From assembly GCA_035943995.1 (NCBI GenBank), contig DASZBS010000110.1, forward strand, positions 1-64,000: 64,000 nucleotides of DNA, written 5' to 3'. A model generated the notes under the pieces. That model had not been told where the DNA came from. It did not search any database and saw only the letters and a program-made list of their open reading frames with translations. This DNA comes from Vulcanimicrobium sp035943995. GTDB lineage: Bacteria; Vulcanimicrobiota; Vulcanimicrobiia; Vulcanimicrobiales; Vulcanimicrobiaceae. Positions 1-8,465 of this stretch are shown here, one piece after another (within the stretch, counting starts at the first letter, position 1; the number at the start of each line of letters is the position of its first letter). Made by a program: the position numbers and the translations under genes.

Positions 1-249
1 CGCGAGACGGCGCGCGAAGCGCTGAACATGCAGATCACGCTGATGATCGTCGAGCTGGCGCTGGTGATCTCGATGGTGCTCGTGATGGTCGACAACCAGC
101 TCGCAGGCTTGTCGTCCTCGTTCTGGGTGCTGCTGTGCGGCGCGATCGCGTGCGTCGTCGCATCGATCGTCTTCGCGATCACCGGCGCGACGCGCGCCGC
201 GCGCGGCGAGCTGTACCGCTACCCGCTCGCGATCCGCTTCGTCAAATAG
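1..249 (+). CDS. DUF4870 family membrane protein, C-terminal part
   Basis: The reading frame is already open at base 1, so the gene begins outside the window and only the last 82 residues are present. Two hydrophobic helices are visible, separated by a short polar turn, and the end reads YRYPLAIRFVK. That ending, with an ITGATRAARGE stretch before it, is the typical C-terminus of the DUF4870 (Tic20-like) family of small membrane proteins of unknown function. The internal ATG at 28 is not a credible start because it would remove the helix-flanking segment. It converges on the next gene, with a GC-rich hairpin between them. Confidence 0.72.
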   Translation, partial: RETAREALNMQITLMIVELALVISMVLVMVDNQLAGLSSSFWVLLCGAIACVVASIVFAITGATRAARGELYRYPLAIRFVK

Positions 250-256
250 CCCGGCA

Positions 257-277
257 ACGGCGCGCTTTACGCGCCGT
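257..277. terminator. GC-rich hairpin between convergent genes
   Basis: A perfect 8-bp inverted repeat (ACGGCGCG / CGCGCCGT) with a 5-nt loop lies between two convergent genes and overlaps the stop codon of the minus-strand gene. There is no clear T-tract on either side, so it is a possible bidirectional terminator only. Confidence 0.35.
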
Positions 278-629
278 CCACGCCGCCGCCGTCGTCGACC
301 AGGCCGATGGCGCGCACGTTGATGACGTCCACGCCCTCCTCGGCGCCGTCGTCGGTCAGAAAGTCGATCCGGGCGTCGAACGTCGTCGCGGGAGGCGTGT
401 CGGCCTGCGGACGGGCGGGATCGTTGGTCTCCGTACCGAGCCGGATGTCGTGCGCGACGTAGTGCGCGACGTCGGCGTCGACCGCGAGCGCGTAGCGCGC
501 GTTCGCGTCGTAGGCGTCGAGGAACGCGCCGAGCGTCGGATACCAATGCGCCACCTTGACGGCCGGCGTGACGAACGGGTCGTTCGAAAGAATGTAGCCG
601 CGCAGGTCGGTGATCGGCTGGTCGTCCAT
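267..629 (-). CDS. hypothetical protein, 120 aa
   Basis: An acidic 120-residue protein starting at ATG 629. No signal peptide, membrane segment or known motif was recognised. The middle part (GAFLDAYDANARYALAVDADV) looks like a compact globular fold, and the C-terminal third is rich in Asp, Gly and Val. Codon use resembles the neighbouring genes and the opposite-strand frames look like shadows. It sits downstream of the hydantoinase gene on the same strand, 31 bp after its stop, and could be co-transcribed. Function unknown. Confidence 0.6.
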   Translation of the reverse strand: MDDQPITDLRGYILSNDPFVTPAVKVAHWYPTLGAFLDAYDANARYALAVDADVAHYVAHDIRLGTETNDPARPQADTPPATTFDARIDFLTDDGAEEGVDVINVRAIGLVDDGGGVDGA

Positions 630-660
630 AGGCTCAGTCGATTCCCCATCCGCGCGCAGG

Positions 661-2721
661 CTACGCGCGCTTGGGAACGATCACGAGCACGATCTCTTCG
701 GCGGCGTCGACACCCGCGAGCTCATCACGCACCAAGCCGGCGATCTGCACGGCTTCCGCCATGCCGGTGAACTCGCCGATGCGGCCTGCGCGCAGCAGGA
801 AGACGTCCGGCAGGGCGCGTCCGACGTCGCCGAACGCGGTGTGCTCGTCGATCGCCCGCGCGAGGGAGCGCTCGACGTCGGCCACGCGGGTCGCGTACGC
901 GAACGCGCCCGGCAGGACGAGCCGCACCACGCCGCGCGCGTCGACCACCGCGCTCTCTTTTGCCGAGGCGATCACCGCGAGCGCGCCGGTGCGCGCGACG
1001 ACGCGGGCGTCTTGCTCGCGTACGCCGAGGTGCGTCGCCGCGGCGGCGAGCTGCGCGGCTTCGTCGGCGACGACCGCGTGCTGCGCGCCTTCCACCAGCG
1101 CGGTCGCGCCCGACGCGGTCGCGCGCACGCGGTTGCGCGCGGTGTCCACTTCGATTACGACCTCGACGCGGTCGGGTGCGGCGCCCGATGCGACCGCCGC
1201 GTCGATCGCCTCGCGCCGGATGCGCGCGAGATCGTCCGGCGTGGGATCGAGCATCGTGCGCTCGACGACGTCGCGCACGAGCGCGAGCGCCACGCCTAAC
1301 GGCGAGATCACCTGCGCGTCGCGCGCGATGCGGTGCGCGAAGCCGAGCTCTTGCGCGGCATAGGGAACGATCGCGGCCGCGCCGCCGCCGCCGCCGACCA
1401 GCACGACGTTCGTGCGGTCGAGCGCGTAGTCCGCGATCAGCTCGTCCAGCGTCGCGCGCAGCCGCGCCGTCGCGCGATCGAGGATCGCGTGCGCGAGCTC
1501 GTCGGCGCTGAGGCCGAGCGCGGCGCCGGCGCGCTCGCACGCGATGCGCGCCGCCGCGGCGTCACCGTGCGCGAAGGCGTCGCGTGGGACGACGCCGAGC
1601 ACGTTCGCGGCGCACGTCGGCGTCACCGCGATCCGCGTGCCGTCACGCGCGACGAGCGCGACGAAGCCGTCGCCGAGCTCCGCGCGTGCATCGGCGAGCA
1701 GCGCGGGATCGGTGAACGCGGCGTAGCGATAGCCGGCGATGTGCGCGGAACGCGGCCCGACGTCGACGATGCGGCCGCCGGCGACGCGCGCAAGCGAGCC
1801 GCCCGCGACCGCGATCGTGCGCACGTCGAGCGTGCGCAGCAGCGTGCGGTGGCCGCCGATGCGCGCCGGGCGCATCTGCGGCTGGCCGCGCCGGATCACC
1901 GAGCAGTCGGCGCTGGTCCCGCCGACCTCGATGAAGATGCCGTCGGTGACGTTCTCGTGGAAGAGCGCGCCGGCGATCCCCGCCGCCGGCCCGGACAGCA
2001 TCGTGAGGATCGGCCGCCGTTCGACTTCGGCGACGTCCATCACGCCGCCGTCGCTGCGCATGATCATCAGCGGCGCGGGGATGCGCGCGTCGGACACCGC
2101 GCGCGCGGTAACGCGCGACGTGCGCAGCATCCGCGGCAGGATCGCCGCGTTGAGCGCCGCGGTGCGCGTGCGCGCGCGCAGGCCGTACTGCGTCGACACC
2201 TCCGCCCCGCTCGTCGCCGCGAGCCCGCGGTCGCGCGCCGCCGCGACCAGCGCATGCTCGCGCTGCGGCCGGTCGACCGCGAACGGCTCGCTTACGGCGA
2301 CTGCTTCGACGCCGGCCTCGCGTAGCGCATCGAGCACGCCGGCGTCGCGCCCGTCGAACCACACCGGCGCGAACCGAATCCCCTCAGCCAGCGCGAACGG
2401 CGCGAAGCGCGCGAACATCCGCGCGACCGGCCCGCCGAGCGACACGACGCCGACCTTCGCGACGTCGCCTTCGAGCAGCGCGTTCGTCGCCTGCGTCGTG
2501 GAATGCGCGATGAACGCGATGGACGCGGGGTCGATCGCGTGCTCGCCGAGGAGCCGTTCGAGCCCGGCGACAATCCCCGCCGCGACGCCGTCGGGATGGT
2601 CGTGCGTCGTCGGCACCTTTACCGACGCCACCATCGCGCGCGTCTCAGCGTCGACGGCGACGACGTCGGTGAACGTCCCCCCGACGTCGATCCCGATCCG
2701 AAGCCGCGCCGCGGAACTCAG
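661..2721 (-). CDS. hydantoinase/oxoprolinase family protein (HyuA-like)
   Basis: Related to HyuA and 5-oxoprolinase A subunits, which use ATP to open hydantoin or 5-oxoproline rings. The diagnostic nucleotide-binding motif GIDVGGTFTDVV lies at the very N-terminus. A second phosphate-binding region (MLSGPAAGIAG, EVGGTSADCSVI) is mid-protein, and a glycine-rich VVLVGGGGGAAA loop follows. The first ATG is at 2634, downstream of the GIDVGGTFTD motif. No ATG, GTG or TTG exists between the upstream stop-free stretch and that motif. I therefore place the start at CTG 2721, which overlaps the TGA of the upstream Uma2 gene (CTGA), giving about 686 residues. No HyuB partner is adjacent, so the substrate is unknown. 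Confidence 0.83.
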   Translation of the reverse strand: MSSAARLRIGIDVGGTFTDVVAVDAETRAMVASVKVPTTHDHPDGVAAGIVAGLERLLGEHAIDPASIAFIAHSTTQATNALLEGDVAKVGVVSLGGPVARMFARFAPFALAEGIRFAPVWFDGRDAGVLDALREAGVEAVAVSEPFAVDRPQREHALVAAARDRGLAATSGAEVSTQYGLRARTRTAALNAAILPRMLRTSRVTARAVSDARIPAPLMIMRSDGGVMDVAEVERRPILTMLSGPAAGIAGALFHENVTDGIFIEVGGTSADCSVIRRGQPQMRPARIGGHRTLLRTLDVRTIAVAGGSLARVAGGRIVDVGPRSAHIAGYRYAAFTDPALLADARAELGDGFVALVARDGTRIAVTPTCAANVLGVVPRDAFAHGDAAAARIACERAGAALGLSADELAHAILDRATARLRATLDELIADYALDRTNVVLVGGGGGAAAIVPYAAQELGFAHRIARDAQVISPLGVALALVRDVVERTMLDPTPDDLARIRREAIDAAVASGAAPDRVEVVIEVDTARNRVRATASGATALVEGAQHAVVADEAAQLAAAATHLGVREQDARVVARTGALAVIASAKESAVVDARGVVRLVLPGAFAYATRVADVERSLARAIDEHTAFGDVGRALPDVFLLRAGRIGEFTGMAEAVQIAGLVRDELAGVDAAEEIVLVIVPKRA

Positions 2722-3290
2722 CCGAGCAACTCGTCGACAGCGAAGACGACGTCCGGAAATGCGGCGAAAGAGATGGAGTCGCCGCGAAGCGCGAGCCGGT
2801 ACGACGCGTACTCCACGCCGCGAGGGTCGCGATACATCTCGATGCGTTCATTTCGAACGTCGAGAACCCAATATTCGACGACGTTCGCCGCTGCGTACGC
2901 TTCGAGCTTCGGCGTACGATCCGAGATCAACGACGACAACGCTACCTCGATGACGGCGTGTACGTCGTCCGGGCGAGGCAATCGCCTTGTATAGCGGTCG
3001 CCCTCCCCGACCAGCAATGCGAGATCCGGGTTCAGCACCACATCCTCGCAAAGAATCAGCGGCATCTGACCCCAGCATATAACCTCACCCCGGAGCCGCT
3101 CTCTGAGACGCTCGCCATGATGCCACAGCATACCAGCATGCTCGTGACGCTGGGGCGGTGCGAAGCTGACCAAGAATCCTTCGACCAGCTCGACGCGCTC
3201 GTCGCCGGCAAGAATGCCGAACTCAGCCATCTTGTCGTACTCGTCGGCCGAGATTCGGCGGACGTTCCCGTGCACGATCATGTGACCCAT
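2718..3290 (-). CDS. Uma2 family (DUF820) putative endonuclease, copy 1
   Basis: A Uma2/DUF820 protein, a PD-(D/E)XK-fold family of putative nucleases, many of which are of unknown role. Visible family marks are GDERVELVEG near the N-terminus, the NPDLALL strand with the conserved Asp, AVIEVALSSL supplying the Glu, and the EYWVLDVRNERIEMYRDP ending. ATG 3290 is preferred; a TTG at 3302 and ATG 3281 are alternatives. The gene is a tandem paralogue of the next gene (3327-3899): both end in a very similar SFAAFPDVVFAVDELL-type sequence. Its stop overlaps the proposed CTG start of the hydantoinase gene. Confidence 0.85.
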   Translation of the reverse strand: MGHMIVHGNVRRISADEYDKMAEFGILAGDERVELVEGFLVSFAPPQRHEHAGMLWHHGERLRERLRGEVICWGQMPLILCEDVVLNPDLALLVGEGDRYTRRLPRPDDVHAVIEVALSSLISDRTPKLEAYAAANVVEYWVLDVRNERIEMYRDPRGVEYASYRLALRGDSISFAAFPDVVFAVDELLG

Positions 3291-3326
3291 ACGTTCACTC
3301 AAGCCTCATGCGAAGGTGCACGCAGT

Positions 3327-3899
3327 TCAGTCGAGCAGCTCGTCGACGGTGAACACGACGTCCGGAAAGGCGGTGAACGCCACCGTGCTTCCGCGGAGCG
3401 CTAAACGGTATGACTCGTACCTTCGTCCGAGCGGCTTAGTGTAGATTTGGATTCCCTGCTTTGCCACATCGACGATCCAGTATTCGGGAACTCCGGATTC
3501 AGCGTAGATTTGGAGCTTCTTGCCTCGGTCGTACCAGAGCGACGAGTCAGCAACTTCAAGCACGGCATATACGTCACGTACCCGCGGTAAGGTCGCCTTA
3601 TAAAAATGGCCTCGATCGATGAGGAGCGTCACATCGGGCTCCAGCTCCGTCCTGTTCGACACGACGATCGGCAACTGGATCCACAAGACGATGCGACGAC
3701 CGAAGCGTTCGCCGAACAACCGAGTGAGGCACCCAGTCGTCCCTGCATGCGGAGGATTATGCGGCGGCGAGTGACTGATCAGCACCCCTTCAACGAGCTC
3801 AACCCGCTCGTCCGAGCCGAAGATACCAGCATTTATCATTCGGTCGAAGTCGTCGACTGTGATGGGCCTTCGTTCGTATCGGACTACCATGTCACGCAT
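3327..3899 (-). CDS. Uma2 family (DUF820) putative endonuclease, copy 2
   Basis: Paralogue of the downstream gene with the same layout: SDERVELVEG, LEPDVTLLID, YAVLEVADSSL, then PEYWIVDVAKQGIQIY. The Asp, Glu and downstream Lys positions of the PD-(D/E)XK core appear preserved. ATG 3899 is preceded by GAGGT at a 6-nt spacing, which supports this start over the ATG nine bases downstream. The two copies are only about 36 bp apart on the same strand, so they probably form one transcript. Uma2 genes often occur as dispersed or tandem multigene families in environmental bacteria; the biological role is not established. Confidence 0.85.
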   Translation of the reverse strand: MRDMVVRYERRPITVDDFDRMINAGIFGSDERVELVEGVLISHSPPHNPPHAGTTGCLTRLFGERFGRRIVLWIQLPIVVSNRTELEPDVTLLIDRGHFYKATLPRVRDVYAVLEVADSSLWYDRGKKLQIYAESGVPEYWIVDVAKQGIQIYTKPLGRRYESYRLALRGSTVAFTAFPDVVFTVDELLD

Positions 3900-3947
3900 A
3901 GGCTACCTCGCGTTCATGATCGTCACATTGCCGAGTCGTGTCCATAC

Positions 3948-4697
3948 TCAACCGCCGCCCGCGCCCACGTCGCCGATCTCAACGATCGTGCGCATCACCA
4001 TGACGACCCGACCGTCGCGCGCGTGCTGCGCGACGAGCGAGCGGATCGCGGCGTGAAGCTCGTCCGCTTTCGGGCCCTCCTTCGGCAGGTATGACGAGCT
4101 TCGCGCGCGTGCCAGCACGCCGTCGACGTCCTGCAATTGCTCGTTGCGCACCTCGATGCGGCGCTTCGTATGCCAGCCTTCGAACGCCGCAAACGCTTCG
4201 AGCCCGTCGGCGCGGCGGCGTTCGGTTTCGTCGAGCTGGTACGCGCGCACGAGGTCGCCGTACACGGCGGTGAACGGATCGTTCTCGTCGCGTTCGTTGT
4301 AGATTGCCGCCGCGCGGCCGCCGGGGCGCAGGATGCGGACGATCTCGCGCAGGGCCTTCGTGTGGTCGAACCAGTGGAACGCCTGGAACGCGGTCACGAG
4401 ATCGATGCTAGCCTCGCCCAGTCCCGTCCATTCCGCGGTGCCCGCGATCCACTCGACGCGCGGGTGCGGCTCGGCCGCGTCGCGCATCGCGGCGTTGGGT
4501 TCGACCGCGAGCACCTGCGCGCCGCATTCCGCGAGCAGCCGCGACGAGATTCCGGTGCCGGCGCCGAGGTCCGCCGCGAGCACGTCGCGCGGATCGCCCA
4601 GCCCGTCGAACAGCGCGTCGAGCGCAGCCCCGGGATACGACGGGCGTCCCGCGACGTAGTCTGCGGCGCGATCGGTGAAGCGTTCCGTGAAGCTCAT
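3948..4697 (-). CDS. class I SAM-dependent methyltransferase
   Basis: A 249-residue Rossmann-type methyltransferase. The SAM-binding motif I is AADLGAGTGISSRLLA (about residues 41-56), followed by an acidic motif (VLAVEPNAAM) and the post-motif segment LVTAFQAFHWFD typical of methyltransferase type-11/25 proteins that act on small molecules. The substrate cannot be told. It is transcribed away from the gene at 4807, with about 110 bp between them, and towards the tandem Uma2 genes. Confidence 0.85.
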   Translation of the reverse strand: MSFTERFTDRAADYVAGRPSYPGAALDALFDGLGDPRDVLAADLGAGTGISSRLLAECGAQVLAVEPNAAMRDAAEPHPRVEWIAGTAEWTGLGEASIDLVTAFQAFHWFDHTKALREIVRILRPGGRAAAIYNERDENDPFTAVYGDLVRAYQLDETERRRADGLEAFAAFEGWHTKRRIEVRNEQLQDVDGVLARARSSSYLPKEGPKADELHAAIRSLVAQHARDGRVVMVMRTIVEIGDVGAGGG

Positions 4698-4806
4698 GGG
4701 TGTCCGTCCCGGCGGATGATCCTCATTGCCGGCAGTATACGCCGGGCAGCCGACAGAACCACTGCACGTTCGTCTTCCGGCGAACGTCGATCGAGGAGGT
4801 GACCCT

Positions 4807-5199
4807 TTGAGCCGCTATTGCACCGTGGCCTTCACCGATACCCTGATGGCCTGGAACAACGACCTCGGGTTCCATGTCGAATCCGGCGATCACCACAGCA
4901 CCTTTTATTTTCGGTTGCCCGACGCGTGGGGCGCCTTCTCCGACGCCGAGCTCCAACGCCACGTGTTCGCCGTCGCGCAAAAAATGTACGTGGATCTGAA
5001 CGCGGGCTTTCGGGCGGCCGAGCCCGACGACATCAGCTACATGCTGGTCAAGGCGACGCAAACCCAACTGCTCGACGCCGCCGCGGCCGAGGCCAAGCCC
5101 TGGCTGAAGGCAGCCAACCCCGCGGTCTGGGAACACACGCCTTGCGTGGTGGTCGACGACGACGGGTCCTACCGCAAAGTTACGCGCGACGAGCTCTGA
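4807..5199 (+). CDS. conserved hypothetical protein, 130 aa
   Basis: The start is assigned to TTG 4807 because GAGGAGGTGA lies just upstream at a correct spacing; the longer frame from ATG 4726 would put this ribosome site inside the gene. The protein opens with SRYCTVAFTDTLMAWNNDLG and contains many aromatic residues and an acidic C-terminus (VVVDDDGSYRKVTRDEL). No signal peptide, membrane helix or recognised catalytic motif is visible. It converges with the M20 peptidase gene, 18 bp away. Function unknown. Confidence 0.65.
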   Translation: MSRYCTVAFTDTLMAWNNDLGFHVESGDHHSTFYFRLPDAWGAFSDAELQRHVFAVAQKMYVDLNAGFRAAEPDDISYMLVKATQTQLLDAAAAEAKPWLKAANPAVWEHTPCVVVDDDGSYRKVTRDEL

Positions 5200-5217
5200 C
5201 GACACCGTCATCATCGG

Positions 5218-6618
5218 TCACGTCCGCGAGCTCGGCTTCAACGCGGTCGCCAGCTCGTCGTAGAGATACGTCATCGTCTCGATGCCGCCGTAGAACTGTG
5301 ACAGGTCGAATTTCTCGTTGGGCGCGTGGATCGCGTCGTCGGGGAGGCCGACGCCGATCAGCACTTGCGGCAGGTGCAGGATGCGATCGAACGACGACAC
5401 CGGGCCGATGGTGCCGCCGGTGCCGATGAACACGGGCGCTTTGCCGAAGCCGAGCTCCATCGCGCGCGCGGCGGCGGCGACCGCGGGATGATCGCGCGAC
5501 GTCTCGACGGCGCGCACGTCGCCGTGCGACGTGATGTCGACGCGCACGCCTTTGGGCGCAGTGCGCTGCACGAACGTCGTCACGGCGTGCTTCACCGCTT
5601 CGGGATCTTGGTGCGGCACCAGCCGCGCCGTCAGCTTCGCCGTCGCGAACGACGGGATGATCGTCTTCGAGCCCGCGCCTTGGTAACCGCCGTACACGCC
5701 GTTGACCTCGAGCGTCGGGCGAAACCAGATCCGCTCGAGCGGGAGGCGTGACGTCTCGCCCGTGAGTTCGGGGACGCCGAGCGCGTGCGCTTCCTTGGCG
5801 GGATCGAACGGCAGCGCCGCGATCTCCGCGCGCTCCGTCCCCGACAGCTCGCGCACGCCGTCGTAGAATCCGGGCACGACGATGCGCCCGTGCGCGTCCT
5901 TGAGCGCGGCGATGATCTGCGCGAGCGCTTCCAACGGGTTCTTCACGATGCCGCCGAAATAGCCGGAGTGCAGATCGGTCGCGGGACCGCGCACCGTGAT
6001 CTCCCAGCCGACGAGCCCGCGCAGCGACGTCGTGAGCGACGGGACGTCTTCGGCGAACACGGCGGTGTCGGACACGACGACGACGTCGCATGCGAGCCGT
6101 TCCTTCTCGCGCGCGAGAAAGGGCTCGAAGTTCACCGAGCCGACCTCTTCTTCGCCTTCGAGCACCACCTTGATGTTGAGCGGCAGCTTGCCGTTCACGC
6201 GCAGATGCGCTTCGATCGCGGCGATGTGCATCAAGCACTGGCCCTTGTCGTCGACGGCGCCGCGGCCGTACAGCTTGCCGTGCCGCACCGCGGCGTCGAA
6301 CGGCGGCGAGGTCCACAAATCGAGCGGATCGACCGGCTGCACGTCGTGGTGGCCGTAGATCAGCACCGTGGGCGCGCCCGGTGCGCCGAGCCACTCGCCG
6401 TACGCGACCGGGTTGCCGGCGGTTTCGAGCACCTCGGCGGTGAGCCCAGCTGCTTGCATGCGCGCGACCGCGTGCTCAGCGGAGGTCCGCACGTCGGCGG
6501 CGTGATCGGGCTGCGCGGAGATCGACTCGACGGCGATCCAGGCTTTCAGCTCGGTGAGATAGCGCTCGCGGTTGGCGCGCACGTGATCGATGAGGGCGTC
6601 GGCGTGAGGGGCGTCCAT
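5218..6618 (-). CDS. M20 family metallopeptidase (dipeptidase)
   Basis: A 466-residue M20/M28-clan zinc peptidase related to carnosinase-like dipeptidases and ArgE/DapE-type amidohydrolases. Metal-ligand motifs are clear: GHHDVQPVDP (His), GRGAVDDKGQ (bridging Asp), EGEEEVGS (catalytic Glu and ligand Glu) and a VVVSDTAVF Asp. The middle carries the M20 dimerisation domain (SLTTSLRGLVGWEITVRGP), and GTGGTIGPVSSF forms the C-terminal active-site segment. ATG 6618 is chosen because AAGGGAG precedes it by 4-5 nt; the frame remains open upstream only as Arg/Pro-rich shadow sequence. It is followed by a convergent unknown gene and lies downstream of the ABC operon on the same strand. Confidence 0.92.
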   Translation of the reverse strand: MDAPHADALIDHVRANRERYLTELKAWIAVESISAQPDHAADVRTSAEHAVARMQAAGLTAEVLETAGNPVAYGEWLGAPGAPTVLIYGHHDVQPVDPLDLWTSPPFDAAVRHGKLYGRGAVDDKGQCLMHIAAIEAHLRVNGKLPLNIKVVLEGEEEVGSVNFEPFLAREKERLACDVVVVSDTAVFAEDVPSLTTSLRGLVGWEITVRGPATDLHSGYFGGIVKNPLEALAQIIAALKDAHGRIVVPGFYDGVRELSGTERAEIAALPFDPAKEAHALGVPELTGETSRLPLERIWFRPTLEVNGVYGGYQGAGSKTIIPSFATAKLTARLVPHQDPEAVKHAVTTFVQRTAPKGVRVDITSHGDVRAVETSRDHPAVAAAARAMELGFGKAPVFIGTGGTIGPVSSFDRILHLPQVLIGVGLPDDAIHAPNEKFDLSQFYGGIETMTYLYDELATALKPSSRT

Positions 6619-6661
6619 ATCGCTCCCTTCGCCGACGCCCGTCCCGGATGCTTCGGTGCGC

Positions 6662-6856
6662 TCAGTTCCAGGGCGATGCGGCCGACGCGGCCGACCGCGT
6701 GCCCTTATGCGCGCGTGACCCGGACTGCGCACGATCGTCCGCGAGCGTGCCGGAGTCGACGGCGTCCTCGCGCGGCTCATCGAGGTCGATGCGAACACGC
6801 AAGCGCCAGGCTCCGAGCACGATCGCGAAGTGCGTCGCCATGATCGTCATCGTCAT
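6662..6856 (-). CDS. small protein of the GntR-ABC operon, 64 aa
   Basis: ATG 6856 overlaps the TGA of the ABC permease gene (ATGA) and is preceded by a strong GGGAGG ribosome site at 1-2 nt from GC, so the frame is very likely translated. The protein begins MTMTIMATHFAIVLGAWRL, a short hydrophobic N-terminal patch that could be a weak membrane helix. It then becomes hydrophilic and ends in Ser/Ala-rich sequence. No homologue family was recognised. Position as last gene of the operon suggests a small accessory subunit or membrane-associated modulator of the exporter, but this is inference only. Confidence 0.55.
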   Translation of the reverse strand: MTMTIMATHFAIVLGAWRLRVRIDLDEPREDAVDSGTLADDRAQSGSRAHKGTRSAASAASPWN

Positions 6857-7596
6857 GCCTCCCGCGTCGACCACAGCCGGACGCTGGCGACGGCCAGCGC
6901 GACCGCGATCGCGCATTCACCGAGCACACGCCCCCACACGCTGAGCGGGATGATCGACGAGTTGCCTTGCGGCGTCGTGCCGCCCAGCCATGCCATCGGA
7001 TTCAAGAAGTTCAGCGCGTAGATCACGTCGTGCAGCCAGATGGGGAAGGAGTGCGCGTGATAAAGCCCCGCGAGGATCGGGAACACCCCCCACGCCAAAC
7101 CGGCGATGAGCGCGCCGCGGCCGGGCAGGCGCGCCGCGGCGACGGAGATCACGGCGTACCACATGAGCGCGCCGCCAACGGCGAGGGAGGCGCTGCGCAG
7201 AACCGCCGGCGCGTCGAACGTTATTATCGGAAAGGCGCCGAGGATCGCGACGCCGGTGACCATCGCCACGAGCAGGATGACATATCCGATCACGATCGCG
7301 GCGACGTCGATGCCGACGAATCGCGCGGCGACCTCGTCGCGCGGCGCCGGACGCGTCCAGATGAGCGCGGTGGTGTTCGCGGCCTCCGCGCTGAGGCCGG
7401 GGGCGACGAGGGTCGCGATGAGGAGCGCGCCGATCCCCGCACCGGCCGCCAGCATGCTGAACGGCAGGTTTCCGCTGTTCCCGTTGTGGCCGTGACCGGC
7501 ATAGAAGCTGATCGCGGTGATCACCAACCCGGCGACGATGATTGCCGTGTACCAGATCAGGATGCGCCGTGTGCGCAAGATCTCGACGTATTCCAT
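6853..7596 (-). CDS. ABC-2 type transporter permease
   Basis: A 247-residue polytopic membrane protein with about six hydrophobic segments and no other domain. It starts at ATG 7596, which overlaps the TGA of the ATPase gene (TGATG), so the two are translationally coupled. Topology, length and pairing with a single ATPase and a YtrA-type repressor are typical of ABC-2 exporters. Relatives in Firmicutes export or resist cell-envelope-active compounds; the substrate here is not known. The internal segment TTALIWTRPAPRDEVAARF is a cytoplasmic loop facing the ATPase by analogy. Confidence 0.85.
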   Translation of the reverse strand: MEYVEILRTRRILIWYTAIIVAGLVITAISFYAGHGHNGNSGNLPFSMLAAGAGIGALLIATLVAPGLSAEAANTTALIWTRPAPRDEVAARFVGIDVAAIVIGYVILLVAMVTGVAILGAFPIITFDAPAVLRSASLAVGGALMWYAVISVAAARLPGRGALIAGLAWGVFPILAGLYHAHSFPIWLHDVIYALNFLNPMAWLGGTTPQGNSSIIPLSVWGRVLGECAIAVALAVASVRLWSTREA

Positions 7597-8465
7597 CAGT
7601 GGTTTCCCCCGTCGTCGACGGCGTCCAAGAAGAGGTCTTCCAGCGATCGGTCCACCACGCGCACGCCGACGGCGCCGAGCGCGCCGAAGCGCGCGGCGAC
7701 TGCATCGGCGCGGCCGTTCGCGTGCGCCCGCACGCTGGTTCCGACGCGTTCGATGCGCATCGCGGGATCGAGCCCGGTGAGCTCGGGGACGTCGCCGGCG
7801 AACGTCGCTTCGACGACGCGCGATGCTTCGCGCAGATCGTCGATCACGCCGGCGACGACGACCTTGCCGTCGCGCATGATCGCGACGCGGTCGGCGGCGC
7901 GGTCGATCTGTCCGATCTGGTGTGATGAAATGAGGATCGTCGCGCCGCTCGTCGCGGCGTCGACGAGAATGTCGAGCACGACGCGCTGCATGACGGGGTC
8001 CAGGCCGCTGGCCGGCTCGTCGAGGATCAGCACCTTCGGGCGATGGACGAGCGCGAGGATCAGCGCGAGCGCCGTCTGCTGGCCCTTCGAAAGCTTGCCG
8101 GCTTTCTTGCGCTCGTTCAAACGAAACGTCGCGACGAGCTCTTTGGCCCGCGCGGCGTCGAACGCCGGCTGCGAGCGGCGCGCGTATTCGATATGTTGCG
8201 CGACGGTGAGCCAGCGATAGAGTTCCGGGCGCTCCGGCACGTAGCCGAGCTTCGCGAACGTGTGCGCTCCGAGCGGCGCGCCGTCGAACCGAACTTCGCC
8301 GGCGTCGGCGCGCGCGAAGCCGAGCAGGCATTTGAACGCCGTCGTTTTGCCGGCGCCGTTGCGGCCGAGCAGGCCGCAGACCGAGCCTTCCGGGACTTCG
8401 AGCGACACGTCGTCCACGGCGAGCACGTCGCCGAAGCGCTTGGTGAGGCCGCTGATCGCGATCAC
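7596..8465 (-). CDS. ABC transporter ATP-binding protein
   Basis: A 289-residue ABC ATPase. Walker A is GRNGAGKT (residues 34-41), the signature is LSKGQQ (125-130), Walker B is VLILDEP (145-151), and the switch His lies in LISSHQIGQ. The C-terminal 80 residues form the extra domain common in ATPases of ABC-2 exporters (DrrA/YtrB-like). Its ATG 8465 overlaps the GntR stop (ATGA). The signature has Lys-Gly-Gln rather than the canonical SGGQ, a variant seen in this subfamily. Confidence 0.94.
   Translation of the reverse strand: MIAISGLTKRFGDVLAVDDVSLEVPEGSVCGLLGRNGAGKTTAFKCLLGFARADAGEVRFDGAPLGAHTFAKLGYVPERPELYRWLTVAQHIEYARRSQPAFDAARAKELVATFRLNERKKAGKLSKGQQTALALILALVHRPKVLILDEPASGLDPVMQRVVLDILVDAATSGATILISSHQIGQIDRAADRVAIMRDGKVVVAGVIDDLREASRVVEATFAGDVPELTGLDPAMRIERVGTSVRAHANGRADAVAARFGALGAVGVRVVDRSLEDLFLDAVDDGGNH

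Noticed and set aside
1333..2325. Long plus-strand frame over the hydantoinase gene
   Set aside because: Arg/Asp/Ala-rich shadow without known motifs; the opposite frame contains the family motifs.
4723..5214. Minus-strand frame opposite the 130-aa gene
   Set aside because: No start context; composition is that of a shadow, while the plus frame has a strong ribosome site at a TTG.
5785..6843. Long open frame opposite the M20 peptidase gene
   Set aside because: High-GC antisense shadow: Arg/Asp/Val-rich composition, no ribosome site, and the minus-strand frame has clear M20 motifs.
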